From assembly GCF_003319095.1 (NCBI RefSeq), contig NZ_QOHI01000004.1, forward strand, positions 186,001 to 250,000: a stretch of 64,000 nt of DNA. The letters are read 5' to 3'. Positions 35,087 to 43,524 of the stretch are shown piece by piece (positions within the stretch are counted from its first letter, which is position 1; each line of letters opens with the position of its first letter). Under the pieces are notes generated by a model. That model had not been told where the DNA came from, ran no database searches, and saw nothing but the letters and a program-made list of their open reading frames with translations. The translations under genes and the position numbers were made by a program. The DNA is from Blastococcus sp. TBT05-19. GTDB lineage: Bacteria > Actinomycetota > Actinomycetes > Mycobacteriales > Geodermatophilaceae.

Positions 35087-36446
35087 GGATGCCCAGCGGG
35101 TCCAGCGCCCCGCGCACCCGCCGGCCCAGCTCCATCACGTCGTCACCGAGCTGATCGGGCAGCGCCGACCGCTTCGTCCGCCCGACCCCGTGCTCGCCGG
35201 TGATCGTGCCGCCGCAGTCCAGGGCCACCTGCAGGATCGCGGCGAAGGACTCCTCGGCCCGGCGGCGGCCCTCCTCGTCCCCGGGCGGCCAGACGATCGC
35301 CGGGTGCAGGTTGCCGTCGCCGGCGTGCGCGACGAGCGGGATCTCCGTCCCGTGCTCCCGCGCGATCGCCTCGATCCGCTCCATGGCGGCCGGCAGCCGG
35401 TCCACCGGCACGCAGATGTCCTCGGCCAGCACGGAGCCGCGGGCGCTGATCGCCGGACCGGCCGCACGCCGCGCCTCGAGGAACAGATCCCCCTCGACCG
35501 GGTCGTCGGTGGCGATGACGCTGCGCGCACCGGCCTGCTCGCAGCACTCCGCCATCACGGCGATCTCCTCCGACCGCGCCGTCCCCGGGGCGTCGGACTG
35601 CGCGACCAGCAGCGCGCCGGCGTCGCGGTCGAGGCCCATCGGCCGGAAGTCCTCCACCGCGCCCACGGCTGCGGCGTCCAGCAGCTCCAGCATCGAGGGG
35701 CGGGCGCGCGCCCCCATGGCGACCACGGCCCGGGCGGCGTCCCGGGTGCAGTCGAAGTAGGCCACCAGCGTGCCGGCCGGCGCGGGCAGCGGGACCAGCC
35801 GCAGGACGACCCGGGTGATCACCCCGAGGGTGCCCTCGCTGCCCACGAAGAGCTTGAGCAGCGGCAGCCCGGCGACGTCCTTGACCGTGCGCCCGCCCAG
35901 GGTGACCAGCCGCCCGTCGGCGAGGACCACGTCCATCCCGAGCACGTAGTCGGTGGTCACCCCGTACTTCACGCAGCAGATGCCGCCGGCGTTGGTGGCG
36001 ACGTTGCCGCCGATCGTGGAGATCCGGAAGGAGCCCGGGTCCGGCGGGTACCAGAGCCCGTGCGGGGCGGCGGCGTCCTTGACCGCCGAGGTGAGCGCGC
36101 CGGGCCCGACCACCGCGGTGCGCGTCGCCGGGTCGACCTCGATGCCGGTCATGCGCTCCGTGCTCAGCACCAGGCAGCCGTCGATCGCCGTCGCGCCGCC
36201 GGCCAGGCTGGTCCCGGCGCCGCGCGGGACGACCGGCACCCGGTGCGCTGCCGCCCAGCCGACGGCGGTGCGGACGTGGTCGGCCGAGCTCGCGCGCACC
36301 ACGGCCAGCGGGAACCCCGCGTCGGGCAGCCGGGTCCAGTCGTGCCGGTAGGCCTCGGTGGAGGCGGGATCGGTGAGCACCGCCCCCTCGGGCAGGGCCG
36401 CCCGCAGCGCGTCGACCGGAGGTCCGTCGGTTCCCGCGCTGGCCAT
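35064..36446 (-). CDS. FAD-binding oxidoreductase, GlcD/D-lactate dehydrogenase family
   Basis: A 460-residue vanillyl-alcohol-oxidase-fold flavoprotein: PVVPRGAGTSLAGGATAIDGCLVLS (FAD pyrophosphate loop), DPGSFRISTIGGNVATNAGG, KLFVGSEGTLGVITRVVLRL, and the C-terminal HAGDGNLHPAIVWPP with GTITGEHGVGRTKR. This set is typical of glycolate/D-lactate/2-hydroxyglutarate dehydrogenases, which oxidise 2-hydroxy acids and pass electrons to quinone or partner proteins. No Fe-S partner gene (GlcF) is adjacent. Confidence 0.92.
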   Translation of the reverse strand: MASAGTDGPPVDALRAALPEGAVLTDPASTEAYRHDWTRLPDAGFPLAVVRASSADHVRTAVGWAAAHRVPVVPRGAGTSLAGGATAIDGCLVLSTERMTGIEVDPATRTAVVGPGALTSAVKDAAAPHGLWYPPDPGSFRISTIGGNVATNAGGICCVKYGVTTDYVLGMDVVLADGRLVTLGGRTVKDVAGLPLLKLFVGSEGTLGVITRVVLRLVPLPAPAGTLVAYFDCTRDAARAVVAMGARARPSMLELLDAAAVGAVEDFRPMGLDRDAGALLVAQSDAPGTARSEEIAVMAECCEQAGARSVIATDDPVEGDLFLEARRAAGPAISARGSVLAEDICVPVDRLPAAMERIEAIAREHGTEIPLVAHAGDGNLHPAIVWPPGDEEGRRRAEESFAAILQVALDCGGTITGEHGVGRTKRSALPDQLGDDVMELGRRVRGALDPLGILNPGVLW

Positions 36447-36489
36447 GCCCCACGCAACCAGGCGCGGTCGCGGGGGCGCAACCCGGCGC

Positions 36490-36705
36490 CTAGGTCCGGT
36501 CGGGGTCCTCGGGAGCGGCCGAGCGGGACGCCAGCCAGTCCTCCCACTCGGGGCGCCGGGCGCGGCCCAGCCCCGCGACCAGGAGCACCGCCGCGACCAG
36601 GGCGACGACGACGGCGAGCCCCACGACGAGCGCCACGGTCTCCCACTGGAACAGCGGGGACACCGTGAAGCTGCCCGGCAGCGGCGGGGAGGGGACCTGG
36701 TCCAT
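36490..36705 (-). CDS. Small single-pass membrane protein, unknown
   Basis: A 71-residue protein with one strong membrane helix (VALVVGLAVVVALVAAVLLVAGLG, about residues 24-47), a short N-terminal part and a charged tail (RARRPEWEDWLASRSAAPEDPDRT), so it is probably N-out with a cytoplasmic tail. No family is recognised. It lies 43 bases upstream (in transcription order) of the GlcD-like gene on the same strand and could be co-transcribed with it. Confidence 0.6.
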   Translation of the reverse strand: MDQVPSPPLPGSFTVSPLFQWETVALVVGLAVVVALVAAVLLVAGLGRARRPEWEDWLASRSAAPEDPDRT

Positions 36706-36920
36706 CAGCCCAGGGTGCGCCGCCCGGGGTGCCGGGAAACGCACCTCCCCCGGGGCCTCACCCCGAGGGGTGGGACGCCCGGATCCGGCCTCCCGGCGGG
36801 CGTCCCGCCCGTCCGGGTGAGGGCTCCCGCCGGGCGGCCGCCGGGGGGCCGGAACCGCCGTAGCGTTCCGATCTCCCCTGGATCTCCCCGGGGGACGCCA
36901 CTGCGCAGGAGACGCTACCG

Positions 36921-37877
36921 ATGAGCACCGACATCCACACCGTGGCCGCACCGGTGGAGACGCCCGGAGCCGGCCGGCACCGCGACCCGAACGACCCCGA
37001 GCGCCCGAACGTCGGCGGCGACCTGGCCGGCCTCATGGGCTCCGCGCCGATGTTCCGCCGCGCCGTCGCCGGCTACGACCGCTTCGAGGTCGACACCTAC
37101 GTCCGGTGGGCCGAGGAGGAGCTGGCCACGGCCGGACGGGCGCACGAGCACCTGCTGGTCCGGCACCTGAACACCGTGGCCGCGCTGGACGACGCCCGCG
37201 CCCTGCTCGACCACTCCTCCGACGGCCGGGAGCTGCTCGGGACCTCTCAGCGCATCGGCACCCTGCTCGCCGCGGCCGCCGACGAGGCCGACGGCATCCG
37301 GGCGGAGGCCGAGGCCGAGCGCGCGGCCGCCGCCGAGGCAGCCGCGCAGCTCTCCGCCGAGGCGACGCGCGCGCTCGCCGAGGCCGGCGACACCGCGGCC
37401 CGGAAGGTGGCCGCCGCGGCCGCCGACGCCGCGGCCCTGGTCGCCGACGCCCGTCGGGTGGTCGAGGAGGCCGAGCGCACCAGCGCCGGGCTCCGCACCG
37501 AGGCCGAGCGCTACCTGGCCGAGGCCCGGCTCACCGCCCGGCTGGCCGAGCAGGACGCCGTCCTCGTCGGGCAGCAGGCCGCCGAGCAGGCCGAGGAGGC
37601 CCTCGTGCGGGCCCGGGGCGAGGTCGTGCGGATGCTCGGCGTCGGTCGCGACGAGCGGCGCCGCGCGGACGAGGAGGCCGCCGGGATCCGGCTGCGCCTG
37701 GACTCCGCCGCCGCCGACCGCCGCGCCGCGCTGCTCACCGAGATCGAGGCCCTCGAGGGCCGGCGGGACGCGCTGCGCGCCGAGCTCGACGCGCTGGCAC
37801 GCCCGGCCGGTGCGCCGGCCGGCCGGTCCTGGTCGCTCGCCCTCCGCCGCTGGGCCAGGTCGCTGCACACGCACTGA
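36921..37877 (+). CDS. DivIVA-like coiled-coil protein
   Basis: A 318-residue protein. The segment APMFRRAVAGYDRFEVDTYVRWAEEELATAGRAHEHLL (about residues 42-80) is a DivIVA-type N-terminal domain pattern (F-x-GYDxxEVDxYV), followed by some 200 residues of Ala/Glu/Arg-rich coiled coil and a basic tail (SWSLALRRWARSLHTH). Such proteins organise polar growth or septum proteins in actinobacteria. The ATG follows CAGGAGACGCTACC; a -10-like TAGCGT at 36861-36866 would give a leader of about 48 bases that contains a short CCCCGGGG palindrome. Confidence 0.8.
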   Translation: MSTDIHTVAAPVETPGAGRHRDPNDPERPNVGGDLAGLMGSAPMFRRAVAGYDRFEVDTYVRWAEEELATAGRAHEHLLVRHLNTVAALDDARALLDHSSDGRELLGTSQRIGTLLAAAADEADGIRAEAEAERAAAAEAAAQLSAEATRALAEAGDTAARKVAAAAADAAALVADARRVVEEAERTSAGLRTEAERYLAEARLTARLAEQDAVLVGQQAAEQAEEALVRARGEVVRMLGVGRDERRRADEEAAGIRLRLDSAAADRRAALLTEIEALEGRRDALRAELDALARPAGAPAGRSWSLALRRWARSLHTH

Positions 37878-37893
37878 CCCGGCCGCCGGTCCG

Positions 37894-38766
37894 TCACTCG
37901 AAGACGACGGTCCGGCTGCCGTGGATGATCACGCGGTTCTCGGTGTGCCAGCGCACCGCGTGCGCCAGCGCCCGCGTCTCGGCCTCGCGCCCCCGGGCGG
38001 CGAGCTGCTCGGGGTCCAGCGCGTGGTCGACCCGCAGCATCTCCTGCTCGATGATCGGGCCCTCGTCGAGGTCGGCGGTGACGTAGTGCGCGGTCGCCCC
38101 GATGAACTTGACGCCGCGGGTGTGCGCCTGGTGGTAGGGCCGCGCGCCCTTGAAGCTCGGCAGCATCGAGTGGTGGATGTTGATCGCCCGCCCGGCCAGC
38201 TCCCGGCACAGGTTGTCGCTGAGGATCTGCATGTAGCGGGCGAGCACCACCAGCTGGACGCCCTCCGTCCGCACGATGTCGAGCAGCGCCTCCTCCGCCT
38301 CGGCCTTGGTCTCCTTCGTCACGGGGATGTGCCGGAAGGGGACGCCGTAGAACGACGCGATGTTCTCCAGGTCAGGGTGGTTGGACACCACGGCCACGAC
38401 GTCGAGGTTCAGCTCGCCGATGGAGTTGCGGAACAGCAGGTCGATCAGGCAGTGCGCGTACTTGCTGACCATGATCACCACCCGCTGCCGCTCGGCGGCG
38501 TCGGCGAGCCGCCAGGACATGCCGAACCGCTGCGCGGTCCCCTCGAACGCGGCGCAGAGGGCGGTGAAGTCCAGCGCCCCGCCCTCCAGGTGGGCGAACT
38601 CCACCCGCATGTAGAACATCCCGCTGGTCGGGCTGTCGAACTGGTGGCTCTCCAGGATGGTGCACTGCTGCTCCATCAGGAACCCGGACACCGCGTGCAC
38701 GATGCCGGGCGAGTCCTCGCACGAGAGCACCAGGACACCGTGCTGGGCGCCGGCGAGCCGAGTCAT
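37894..38766 (-). CDS. purU: Formyltetrahydrofolate deformylase
   Basis: A 290-residue PurU: an N-terminal ACT domain (HGVLVLSCEDSPGIVHAVSGFL) followed by the formyl-transferase fold with VVAVVSNHPDLENIASFYGVPF, VVLARYMQILSD and the catalytic block NIHHSMLPSFKGARPYHQA, then GATAHYVTADLDEGPIIEQ. It hydrolyses 10-formyl-THF to THF and formate. Good ribosome site (AGGAGGAGG before ATG 38766). Because two THF-dependent demethylases lie 13-22 kb away in the same island, it may recycle C1-loaded folate produced during demethylation; in other bacteria it mainly balances purine C1 pools. A -10-like TAGGTT lies at 38831-38826. Confidence 0.95.
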   Translation of the reverse strand: MTRLAGAQHGVLVLSCEDSPGIVHAVSGFLMEQQCTILESHQFDSPTSGMFYMRVEFAHLEGGALDFTALCAAFEGTAQRFGMSWRLADAAERQRVVIMVSKYAHCLIDLLFRNSIGELNLDVVAVVSNHPDLENIASFYGVPFRHIPVTKETKAEAEEALLDIVRTEGVQLVVLARYMQILSDNLCRELAGRAINIHHSMLPSFKGARPYHQAHTRGVKFIGATAHYVTADLDEGPIIEQEMLRVDHALDPEQLAARGREAETRALAHAVRWHTENRVIIHGSRTVVFE

Positions 38767-39016
38767 CGAGCCTCCTCCTGGGTCGGTCCCCGCGACCGGG
38801 GCCGGCCGGGTCCACGTCTGCGCTGAACCTATGCAGCGCGCCGAGTGTGACGGATGCCGCAGATGACGTCTCGTGGACGGCGGGAGGTGCCGCCCCGCCC
38901 GCGACAATCGACGTAGGCGGCCGCACCGTCCCGACCCTTGCCCGCCGCACGCGGGGCGCGCACCCTGGCCGCACGCCTCTGCCCGGGGGCGCCGAGGACC
39001 CTGACCCGGAGGACCG

Positions 39017-39646
39017 ATGGCCCGCATGCACGCCCGTTCGACGACGATCCACGGCGACCGGGGGTCGGTGGACCGGGGTATCGCCTACGTCCGCGACGAG
39101 GTCATGCCGCGAATGCGCGCGATGGACGGCTGCGTCGGGCTGTCGATGCTCGCCGACCGGGGGTCCGGTCACTGCATCGTCACGACGTCGTGGGCCGACG
39201 AGTCGGCGCTGCGCGCGAGCGAGGACGGCGTCCGGGCGCTGGCCGAGCGCACCGTGGAGACCCTGGGCGGGCGGCCGGAGCTCGAGCGGTGGGAGATCGC
39301 CGCCATGCACCGCGTGCACGAGCCGCACCCCGCGGCGGCCTGCCGGGTGACGTGGCTGCGCAGCGACCCCGGCTCGGTCGACCGCGCCGTCGACGCCGTC
39401 CGGCTCTCCCTCATGCCCAAGCTGGAGGACCTGCCCGGCTTCTGCGGCGTCAGCGTGATGGTGCGCCGCGCGGACGGGCTCACCGTCGCCGCGGTCTCCT
39501 ACGACACCGCCGAGGACCTCGAGGAGGCGGCCGAGGGCGCGCGGCAGTTCCGCGAGGAGTTCGCGCCGACCATGGGCATCGAGGCCCTGGGCACCGCCGA
39601 CTTCGAGGTGGCGATCGCCCACCTGCGGGTGCCCGAGACCACCTGA
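39017..39646 (+). CDS. Tandem ABM-like (dimeric ferredoxin-fold) protein, unknown
   Basis: A 209-residue protein made of two similar halves (about residues 1-100 and 105-205). Each has a pattern of strand, then a helix beginning GSVDRGIAYVRDEVMPRMRAMDGCVGLSMLADR or GSVDRAVDAVRLSLMPKLEDLPGFCGVSVMVRR, then TSWADESAL or SYDTAEDLEEA. This is the ABM/dimeric alpha-beta barrel layout (YgiN-like), seen in small monooxygenases and stress proteins. No catalytic residues can be assigned. The start ATG follows GGAGGACC. It lies between purU and the ligJ operon and is convergent with the latter. Confidence 0.7.
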   Translation: MARMHARSTTIHGDRGSVDRGIAYVRDEVMPRMRAMDGCVGLSMLADRGSGHCIVTTSWADESALRASEDGVRALAERTVETLGGRPELERWEIAAMHRVHEPHPAAACRVTWLRSDPGSVDRAVDAVRLSLMPKLEDLPGFCGVSVMVRRADGLTVAAVSYDTAEDLEEAAEGARQFREEFAPTMGIEALGTADFEVAIAHLRVPETT

Positions 39647-39660
39647 GGCCGGGCACCCGC
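39625..39660. terminator. Bidirectional hairpin between the ABM-like gene and the ligJ operon
   Basis: GCGGGTGCCCG (39625-39635) and CGGGCACCCGC (39650-39660) form a perfect 11-base stem with a 14-base loop that contains the stop codon of the rightward gene. The leftward ligJ gene ends at 39665, so the hairpin could end both transcripts. There is no U-tract, as is usual in this kind of genome. Confidence 0.55.
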
Positions 39661-39664
39661 GAGG

Positions 39665-40684
39665 TCAGCCGAGCGCCGCGGCCAGCCGGGGGTAGACGCG
39701 CTTCACGTTGTGCTCGAGGACGTCGGCGCGCGCCGCGTCGTCGAGCGTGCCCTTCGCGAACGCGGCCTCGATGTAGCGCCGGGTGTCGTCGTAGTGGTGA
39801 CCGGTCCGCTCGTCGATGCCGCGCACCGCCCCCACCATCTCCGAGCCGAACAGGATGTTGGGGGTGTCGACCACCTCGAGCAGCAGGTCGATCCCCGGCT
39901 GGTGGTAGACGCAGGTGTCGAAGAAGACGTTGCCCATCACGTTCGACTCGACCGGCGGCTGCCCGAGCATGTCGGCCAGGCCCCGGTAGCGCCCCCAGTG
40001 GTAGGGCACCGCTCCCCCGCCGTGCGGGATCACCAGCCGCAGCCCCGGCAGGTCGGTGAACAGGTTCCCCTGGACCAGCTGCATGAACGCCGTCGTGTCG
40101 GCGCTGATGTAGTACGCGCCGGTGGCGTGGAAGAACGGTGTCGCCGAGCCCGAGACGTGCACCATCGCCGGCACGTCGAGCTCCACCATCGCCTCGTAGA
40201 ACGGGTACCAGCTGCGGTCGGTCAGCGCCGGTGAGGTCCAGGCGCCGCCGCTGGGGTCGGGGTTGAGGTTGCAGCCGACGAAGCCGAGCTCCTCCACGCA
40301 TCGGCGGAGCTCCTCGATCGAGCCCTCGATCGGCGCACCCGGCGACTGCGGCAGCTGGCAGACGCCGATGAAGCGGTCGGGGTACAGCGAGGTGACCCGG
40401 TGGATCAGGTCGTTGTTCCGCCGGGCCCACTCCAGGCTCACCGCGGCGTCGCCGACGTGGTGGGCCATCGCCGAGGCGCGGGGGGAGAACAGCGTGAGGT
40501 CGATGCCGCGCTCGTCCATCAGCCGCAGCTGGCTGCCCTCGATGGTCTCGCGGATCTCGTCGTCGCTGATGGAGGGGTAGGCCGGTGGCGTGGCCCCCGC
40601 CTTCCAGGCCGACACCTGCTGCTCGCGCCAGGCCGTGTGCGCGGCCGGCGCGGTGGTGTAGTGGCCGTGGCAGTCGATGATCAC
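39665..40684 (-). CDS. ligJ: 4-oxalomesaconate hydratase, LigJ type
   Basis: A 339-residue amidohydrolase-fold enzyme. It begins VIIDCHGHYTTAP (metal motif HGH) and shares long blocks with LigJ of Sphingobium: YPSISDDEIRETIEGSQLRL, FSPRASAMAHHVGD, GFVGCNLNPDPSGG, HATGAYYISADTTAFMQL, VIPHGGGAVPYHWGRYRGL and NILFGSEMVGAVRGID. It hydrates 4-oxalomesaconate to 4-carboxy-4-hydroxy-2-oxoadipate in the gallate and protocatechuate 4,5-cleavage pathways. The GTG start overlaps the dehydrogenase stop. Last gene of the GntR-headed operon. Confidence 0.93.
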   Translation of the reverse strand: MIIDCHGHYTTAPAAHTAWREQQVSAWKAGATPPAYPSISDDEIRETIEGSQLRLMDERGIDLTLFSPRASAMAHHVGDAAVSLEWARRNNDLIHRVTSLYPDRFIGVCQLPQSPGAPIEGSIEELRRCVEELGFVGCNLNPDPSGGAWTSPALTDRSWYPFYEAMVELDVPAMVHVSGSATPFFHATGAYYISADTTAFMQLVQGNLFTDLPGLRLVIPHGGGAVPYHWGRYRGLADMLGQPPVESNVMGNVFFDTCVYHQPGIDLLLEVVDTPNILFGSEMVGAVRGIDERTGHHYDDTRRYIEAAFAKGTLDDAARADVLEHNVKRVYPRLAAALG

Positions 40685-41460
40685 GCCGTTCCCTCCTGGG
40701 CGTCGCGCAGGTCGGTGAGCAGGTCGCGGGCCGCGGCGGCGACGCGCGGCGCCACCCCGAGCTCGGTCAGCTGCTCGGTGGCCGCGGCCATCTCGTCGGC
40801 CCGCCGCCGGGCGTGCCGGTGCGTGCCGTCGACCAGCCGGTCGATGGTGCGGTCGTCGAAGGAGGCCAGCTCCGCGCCGATGTTGCCGCGCAACCACTCC
40901 GCGCAGCCGGCGGCCTCCCCCGCGGCCAGCGCCTCGACGACGGCGGCGGCCAGCCCCTTGTAGAAGACGCTGCGCAGCAGCTTGCGGGAGATCGCCTCGC
41001 CCACCGGCCCGGGCTGCACGGTGACCTCGGCGCCGAGCGGCGTCATCACCTCGGCGTACCGCTGCGCGGCCGGGCCCGAGACGAGCATCGGCGTCCGCAG
41101 CCCCTTGCCGGGCACCGGCGCCATCAGGGCGACGTCGACGACGTCGATCCCCTCCCCCGCCGCCTCGGCCACGGCCACCTTCACGCCGGGCGAGGCGGTG
41201 TTGAGCTCTGCCCACATCGTTCCCGGCCGCAGGCCGGGCAGCGCGTTGGTGAGCGCGGTCAGGGCGTCGTGCGAGCTGTTCACGCTGAGCACCAGGTCGG
41301 CGTCGGCGACCGCCTCGGCCTCGCTGCCGCGCGGGTGCACGCCGTCGACGGCGATCCCCTTCGGGTCGTAGCCGCGGACGTCGGCCCCGGCCGCCACCAG
41401 GTCGCGGGCGATCTCCGACCCGGCCTCGCCGAGCCCCAGCAGTGCGATGCGCGCCGTCAC
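40681..41460 (-). CDS. NAD(P)-binding 6PGDH-like dehydrogenase with DUF1932 domain, unassigned
   Basis: A 259-residue protein: an N-terminal Rossmann domain (RIALLGLGEAGSEIARDLVAAGADVRGYD) of the 6-phosphogluconate/3-hydroxyisobutyrate dehydrogenase type and an all-helical DUF1932 C-terminal domain (LLRSVFYKGLAAAVVEALAAGE). The lysine and Ser-Asn pattern used by hydroxyisobutyrate dehydrogenases is only partly visible. It is embedded between ligJ and an extradiol dioxygenase with four-base overlaps on both sides, so it should act in the same pathway, for example on a hydroxymuconic semialdehyde or a reduced side product. The exact reaction is unknown; it is not a LigC homologue, which has a different fold. 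Confidence 0.82.
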   Translation of the reverse strand: MTARIALLGLGEAGSEIARDLVAAGADVRGYDPKGIAVDGVHPRGSEAEAVADADLVLSVNSSHDALTALTNALPGLRPGTMWAELNTASPGVKVAVAEAAGEGIDVVDVALMAPVPGKGLRTPMLVSGPAAQRYAEVMTPLGAEVTVQPGPVGEAISRKLLRSVFYKGLAAAVVEALAAGEAAGCAEWLRGNIGAELASFDDRTIDRLVDGTHRHARRRADEMAAATEQLTELGVAPRVAAAARDLLTDLRDAQEGTA

Positions 41461-42422
41461 CCTGCCGAGCCCGGCTGCTCGACCGGCGGCGTGCCGTGGG
41501 TGTGGAACGTGGAGATGGTCTGCAGCCCCCAGGCCTGGCCCTTCGCGCGCTCGGCCTCCGACCAGTTCACCGGCTGCCAGTCGGGCGCGAAGACCAGCCG
41601 GGCGCCGGGGTTGTCCAGCTCGATCCGGTTGCCGGCCGGCTCCCACACGTAGAGGAAGAAGCTCTGCTGGATGGTGTGCTTGTGCGGCCCGGTCTCGATG
41701 TGGATGCCGTGCTCCAGCGCCAGGTCGGCCGCCCGGATGATGTCGTCGCGGCTGTCGACGGCGAACGAGATGTGGTGCAGCCGGCCGGCCGTGCCGGTCT
41801 TGTCCTTGGTCCAGACCGCGGTGTAGCCCTGGTTGGTGAAGGTGGTCCAGGTACCGGCGATCTCGCCGCTGTCGAGCACGATCTGCTCGGTGGTCATCGC
41901 ACCGAGGGTGTCGACGAAGAAGTCGCGGTTCTCCTGCGGGTTCACGCCGAGGTAGTTGATGTGGTCGATCCGGCGCACGCTGACGCCGCGGCCGGGGTAG
42001 GCCTGCGCCTGGTTCTTCAGCGCCGGCTTCAGCGCGCCCTCGGGCCGGTACCACTCGGTCTCGTGGTAGACGCCCATCTCGTGGCCGTCGGGGTCGGTGA
42101 AGACGTACACCGGGCCGTAGCCGGGGTCGCCGTCCTGCCAGCCCTTGCCGAGCCCGGTCGCCTCGATGGCGGCAACCCGCCGCTGCAGCGCCTCCGGCGT
42201 GGCGGCACGGAAGTTCGTCCGGCCGACACCGGGCTGCGCGGCCGCGGTCAGCTTGATCGTGGTGTTCTCGTAGTCGTCCCAGGCGCGCAGGAACACCGAG
42301 TCGCCGGACGAGCCGTTCTCCGTCATGCCGAGGTAGCGCACGAAGAAGTCGAGGCTCTCCTCCGGCTTGTGGGTGAGCAGCTCGATGTGGGCGAGGTGCG
42401 CGATGTCGTGCAGCGGCGGCAC
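41457..42422 (-). CDS. VOC-family type I extradiol dioxygenase (catechol 2,3-dioxygenase-like)
   Basis: A 321-residue two-domain vicinal-oxygen-chelate protein. The N-terminal half (AHIELLTHKPEESLDFFVRYLGM; YVFTDPDGHEMGVYHETEWY) is the non-catalytic repeat. The C-terminal half keeps the iron triad: His in RIDHINYLGVN, His in LHHISFAVDSRDD and Glu in EPAGNRIELDNPG. It should cleave a catechol next to one hydroxyl with O2. Its presence in the oxalomesaconate operon is unusual because LigAB-type (type II) dioxygenases normally feed this pathway. GTG start 42422 after AGAGGAGATCCCC. Confidence 0.88.
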   Translation of the reverse strand: MPPLHDIAHLAHIELLTHKPEESLDFFVRYLGMTENGSSGDSVFLRAWDDYENTTIKLTAAAQPGVGRTNFRAATPEALQRRVAAIEATGLGKGWQDGDPGYGPVYVFTDPDGHEMGVYHETEWYRPEGALKPALKNQAQAYPGRGVSVRRIDHINYLGVNPQENRDFFVDTLGAMTTEQIVLDSGEIAGTWTTFTNQGYTAVWTKDKTGTAGRLHHISFAVDSRDDIIRAADLALEHGIHIETGPHKHTIQQSFFLYVWEPAGNRIELDNPGARLVFAPDWQPVNWSEAERAKGQAWGLQTISTFHTHGTPPVEQPGSAG

Positions 42423-42447
42423 GGGGATCTCCTCTGGTGGGGTCGGG

Positions 42448-43524
42448 TCAGCGGGGGAAGGCGGTGCCGTCGAACAGCTTGCGGGCGGTGCGGACCACAC
42501 CCGACCGGACGACCCGGGGCGGGGTCACCGAGCCGTCGACGACGACGTCGACCACCAGGTGGCCGGTCGGGTGCTCGACGTCGACCCGGGAGGTGTCGGC
42601 GGGCCAGTCCTCGGTCAGCTCGTGCCCCACGGCGCCCGGGAGCAGCATCCCGGTGACGACGCTGACCGCTCCGAGCACGCCGATGGAGGTGTGCGGCTGC
42701 ACCGGGATGAACGACCGGGTGCAGACCTGGCCGCCGTCGCGGGGGGCGGACAGCAGCACCGTCTTGGGCACCGACGCGGCCGAGACGTCGCCCATGCCCA
42801 TCAGCTCGGCGGCCTTGCGGCGGAAGGCGTCGATCCGCTCCAGCAGGGCGGCGTCGGCGGCGAGCTCCTCGTGCGGCTCGTGCCCGGTGAGGCCGAAGGA
42901 CTCCGCCATCGCCAGCACGACCGGCATGCCGTTGTCCACGCAGGTCACCTCGATGCCCTCGACGGTGTCCCGCACGTGGCCGGTCGGCAGCAGCGCGCCG
43001 GTGGCCGACCCCTCGGTGTCGGTGAACGCGAGGACGACCGGCGCCGCCGTCCCGGGGACGCCGGCGATCGCGACGTCGCCGCGGTACTCGACCGAGCCAC
43101 CGGGCGTCGGGAAGGTGGCGACGGCGACGCTGTCGGAGTTGACCATCCGGATGCGCACGCTGGTCTCCCCGTCGCCGGCGGGCACCAGGCCGCGCTCGAC
43201 GGCGAACGGGCCCACGCCGGAGAGGATGTTCCCGCAGTTCTGCCGGTCGCTGACGGTGGCCTCGTCCACGCCCAGCTGCAGGAACAGGTACTCGACGTCG
43301 ACGTCCGGGTCCGCCGAGGGCCAGACCACGGCCACCTTGCTGGTGAGCGTGGTGGCACCGCCCAGCCCGTCGATCTGCCGCGGGTCGGGCGTGCCCATCA
43401 GGCGGAGCAGCAGGTCGTCCCGAACCGCTGAGTCGGCGGGCAGGTCGGCCGCGGTGAAGAAGAGGCCGCGGGAGGTGCCGCCGCGCAGCATCGTGCAGCG
43501 GACGCCGGTGTCGTCGTAGTCCAT
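42448..43524 (-). CDS. 4-oxalomesaconate tautomerase (PrpF fold, GalD/LigU-like)
   Basis: A 358-residue PrpF-family isomerase with a diaminopimelate-epimerase fold. Landmarks are CTMLRGGTSRGLFF at the N-terminus, RQIDGLGGATTLTSKVAVV, the active-site loop DRQNCGNILSGVGPFA, and VDVEHPTGHLVVDV near the C-terminus. In the gallate pathway GalD converts the enol/keto forms of 4-oxalomesaconate, and in Sphingobium LigU moves the double bond before hydration by LigJ. It shares one base with the aldolase stop (TGATG). Context with ligJ and the aldolase makes this role much more likely than methylcitrate-cycle PrpF. Confidence 0.88.
   Translation of the reverse strand: MDYDDTGVRCTMLRGGTSRGLFFTAADLPADSAVRDDLLLRLMGTPDPRQIDGLGGATTLTSKVAVVWPSADPDVDVEYLFLQLGVDEATVSDRQNCGNILSGVGPFAVERGLVPAGDGETSVRIRMVNSDSVAVATFPTPGGSVEYRGDVAIAGVPGTAAPVVLAFTDTEGSATGALLPTGHVRDTVEGIEVTCVDNGMPVVLAMAESFGLTGHEPHEELAADAALLERIDAFRRKAAELMGMGDVSAASVPKTVLLSAPRDGGQVCTRSFIPVQPHTSIGVLGAVSVVTGMLLPGAVGHELTEDWPADTSRVDVEHPTGHLVVDVVVDGSVTPPRVVRSGVVRTARKLFDGTAFPR

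Noticed and set aside
36720-36860. GC-rich stretch before the DivIVA-like gene that could fold as a structured RNA
   Set aside because: It is mostly runs of G and C with many alternative weak pairings and no recognised riboswitch motif.
38846-38920. Possible fourth copy of the shared promoter architecture between purU and the ABM-like gene (GGATG, CAGATGACGT and GACGTAGGCGG strings resemble those near 61788)
   Set aside because: The distances to any -10-like box (26-60 bases) do not fit the 75-76 base spacing of the other three, so it is not counted.
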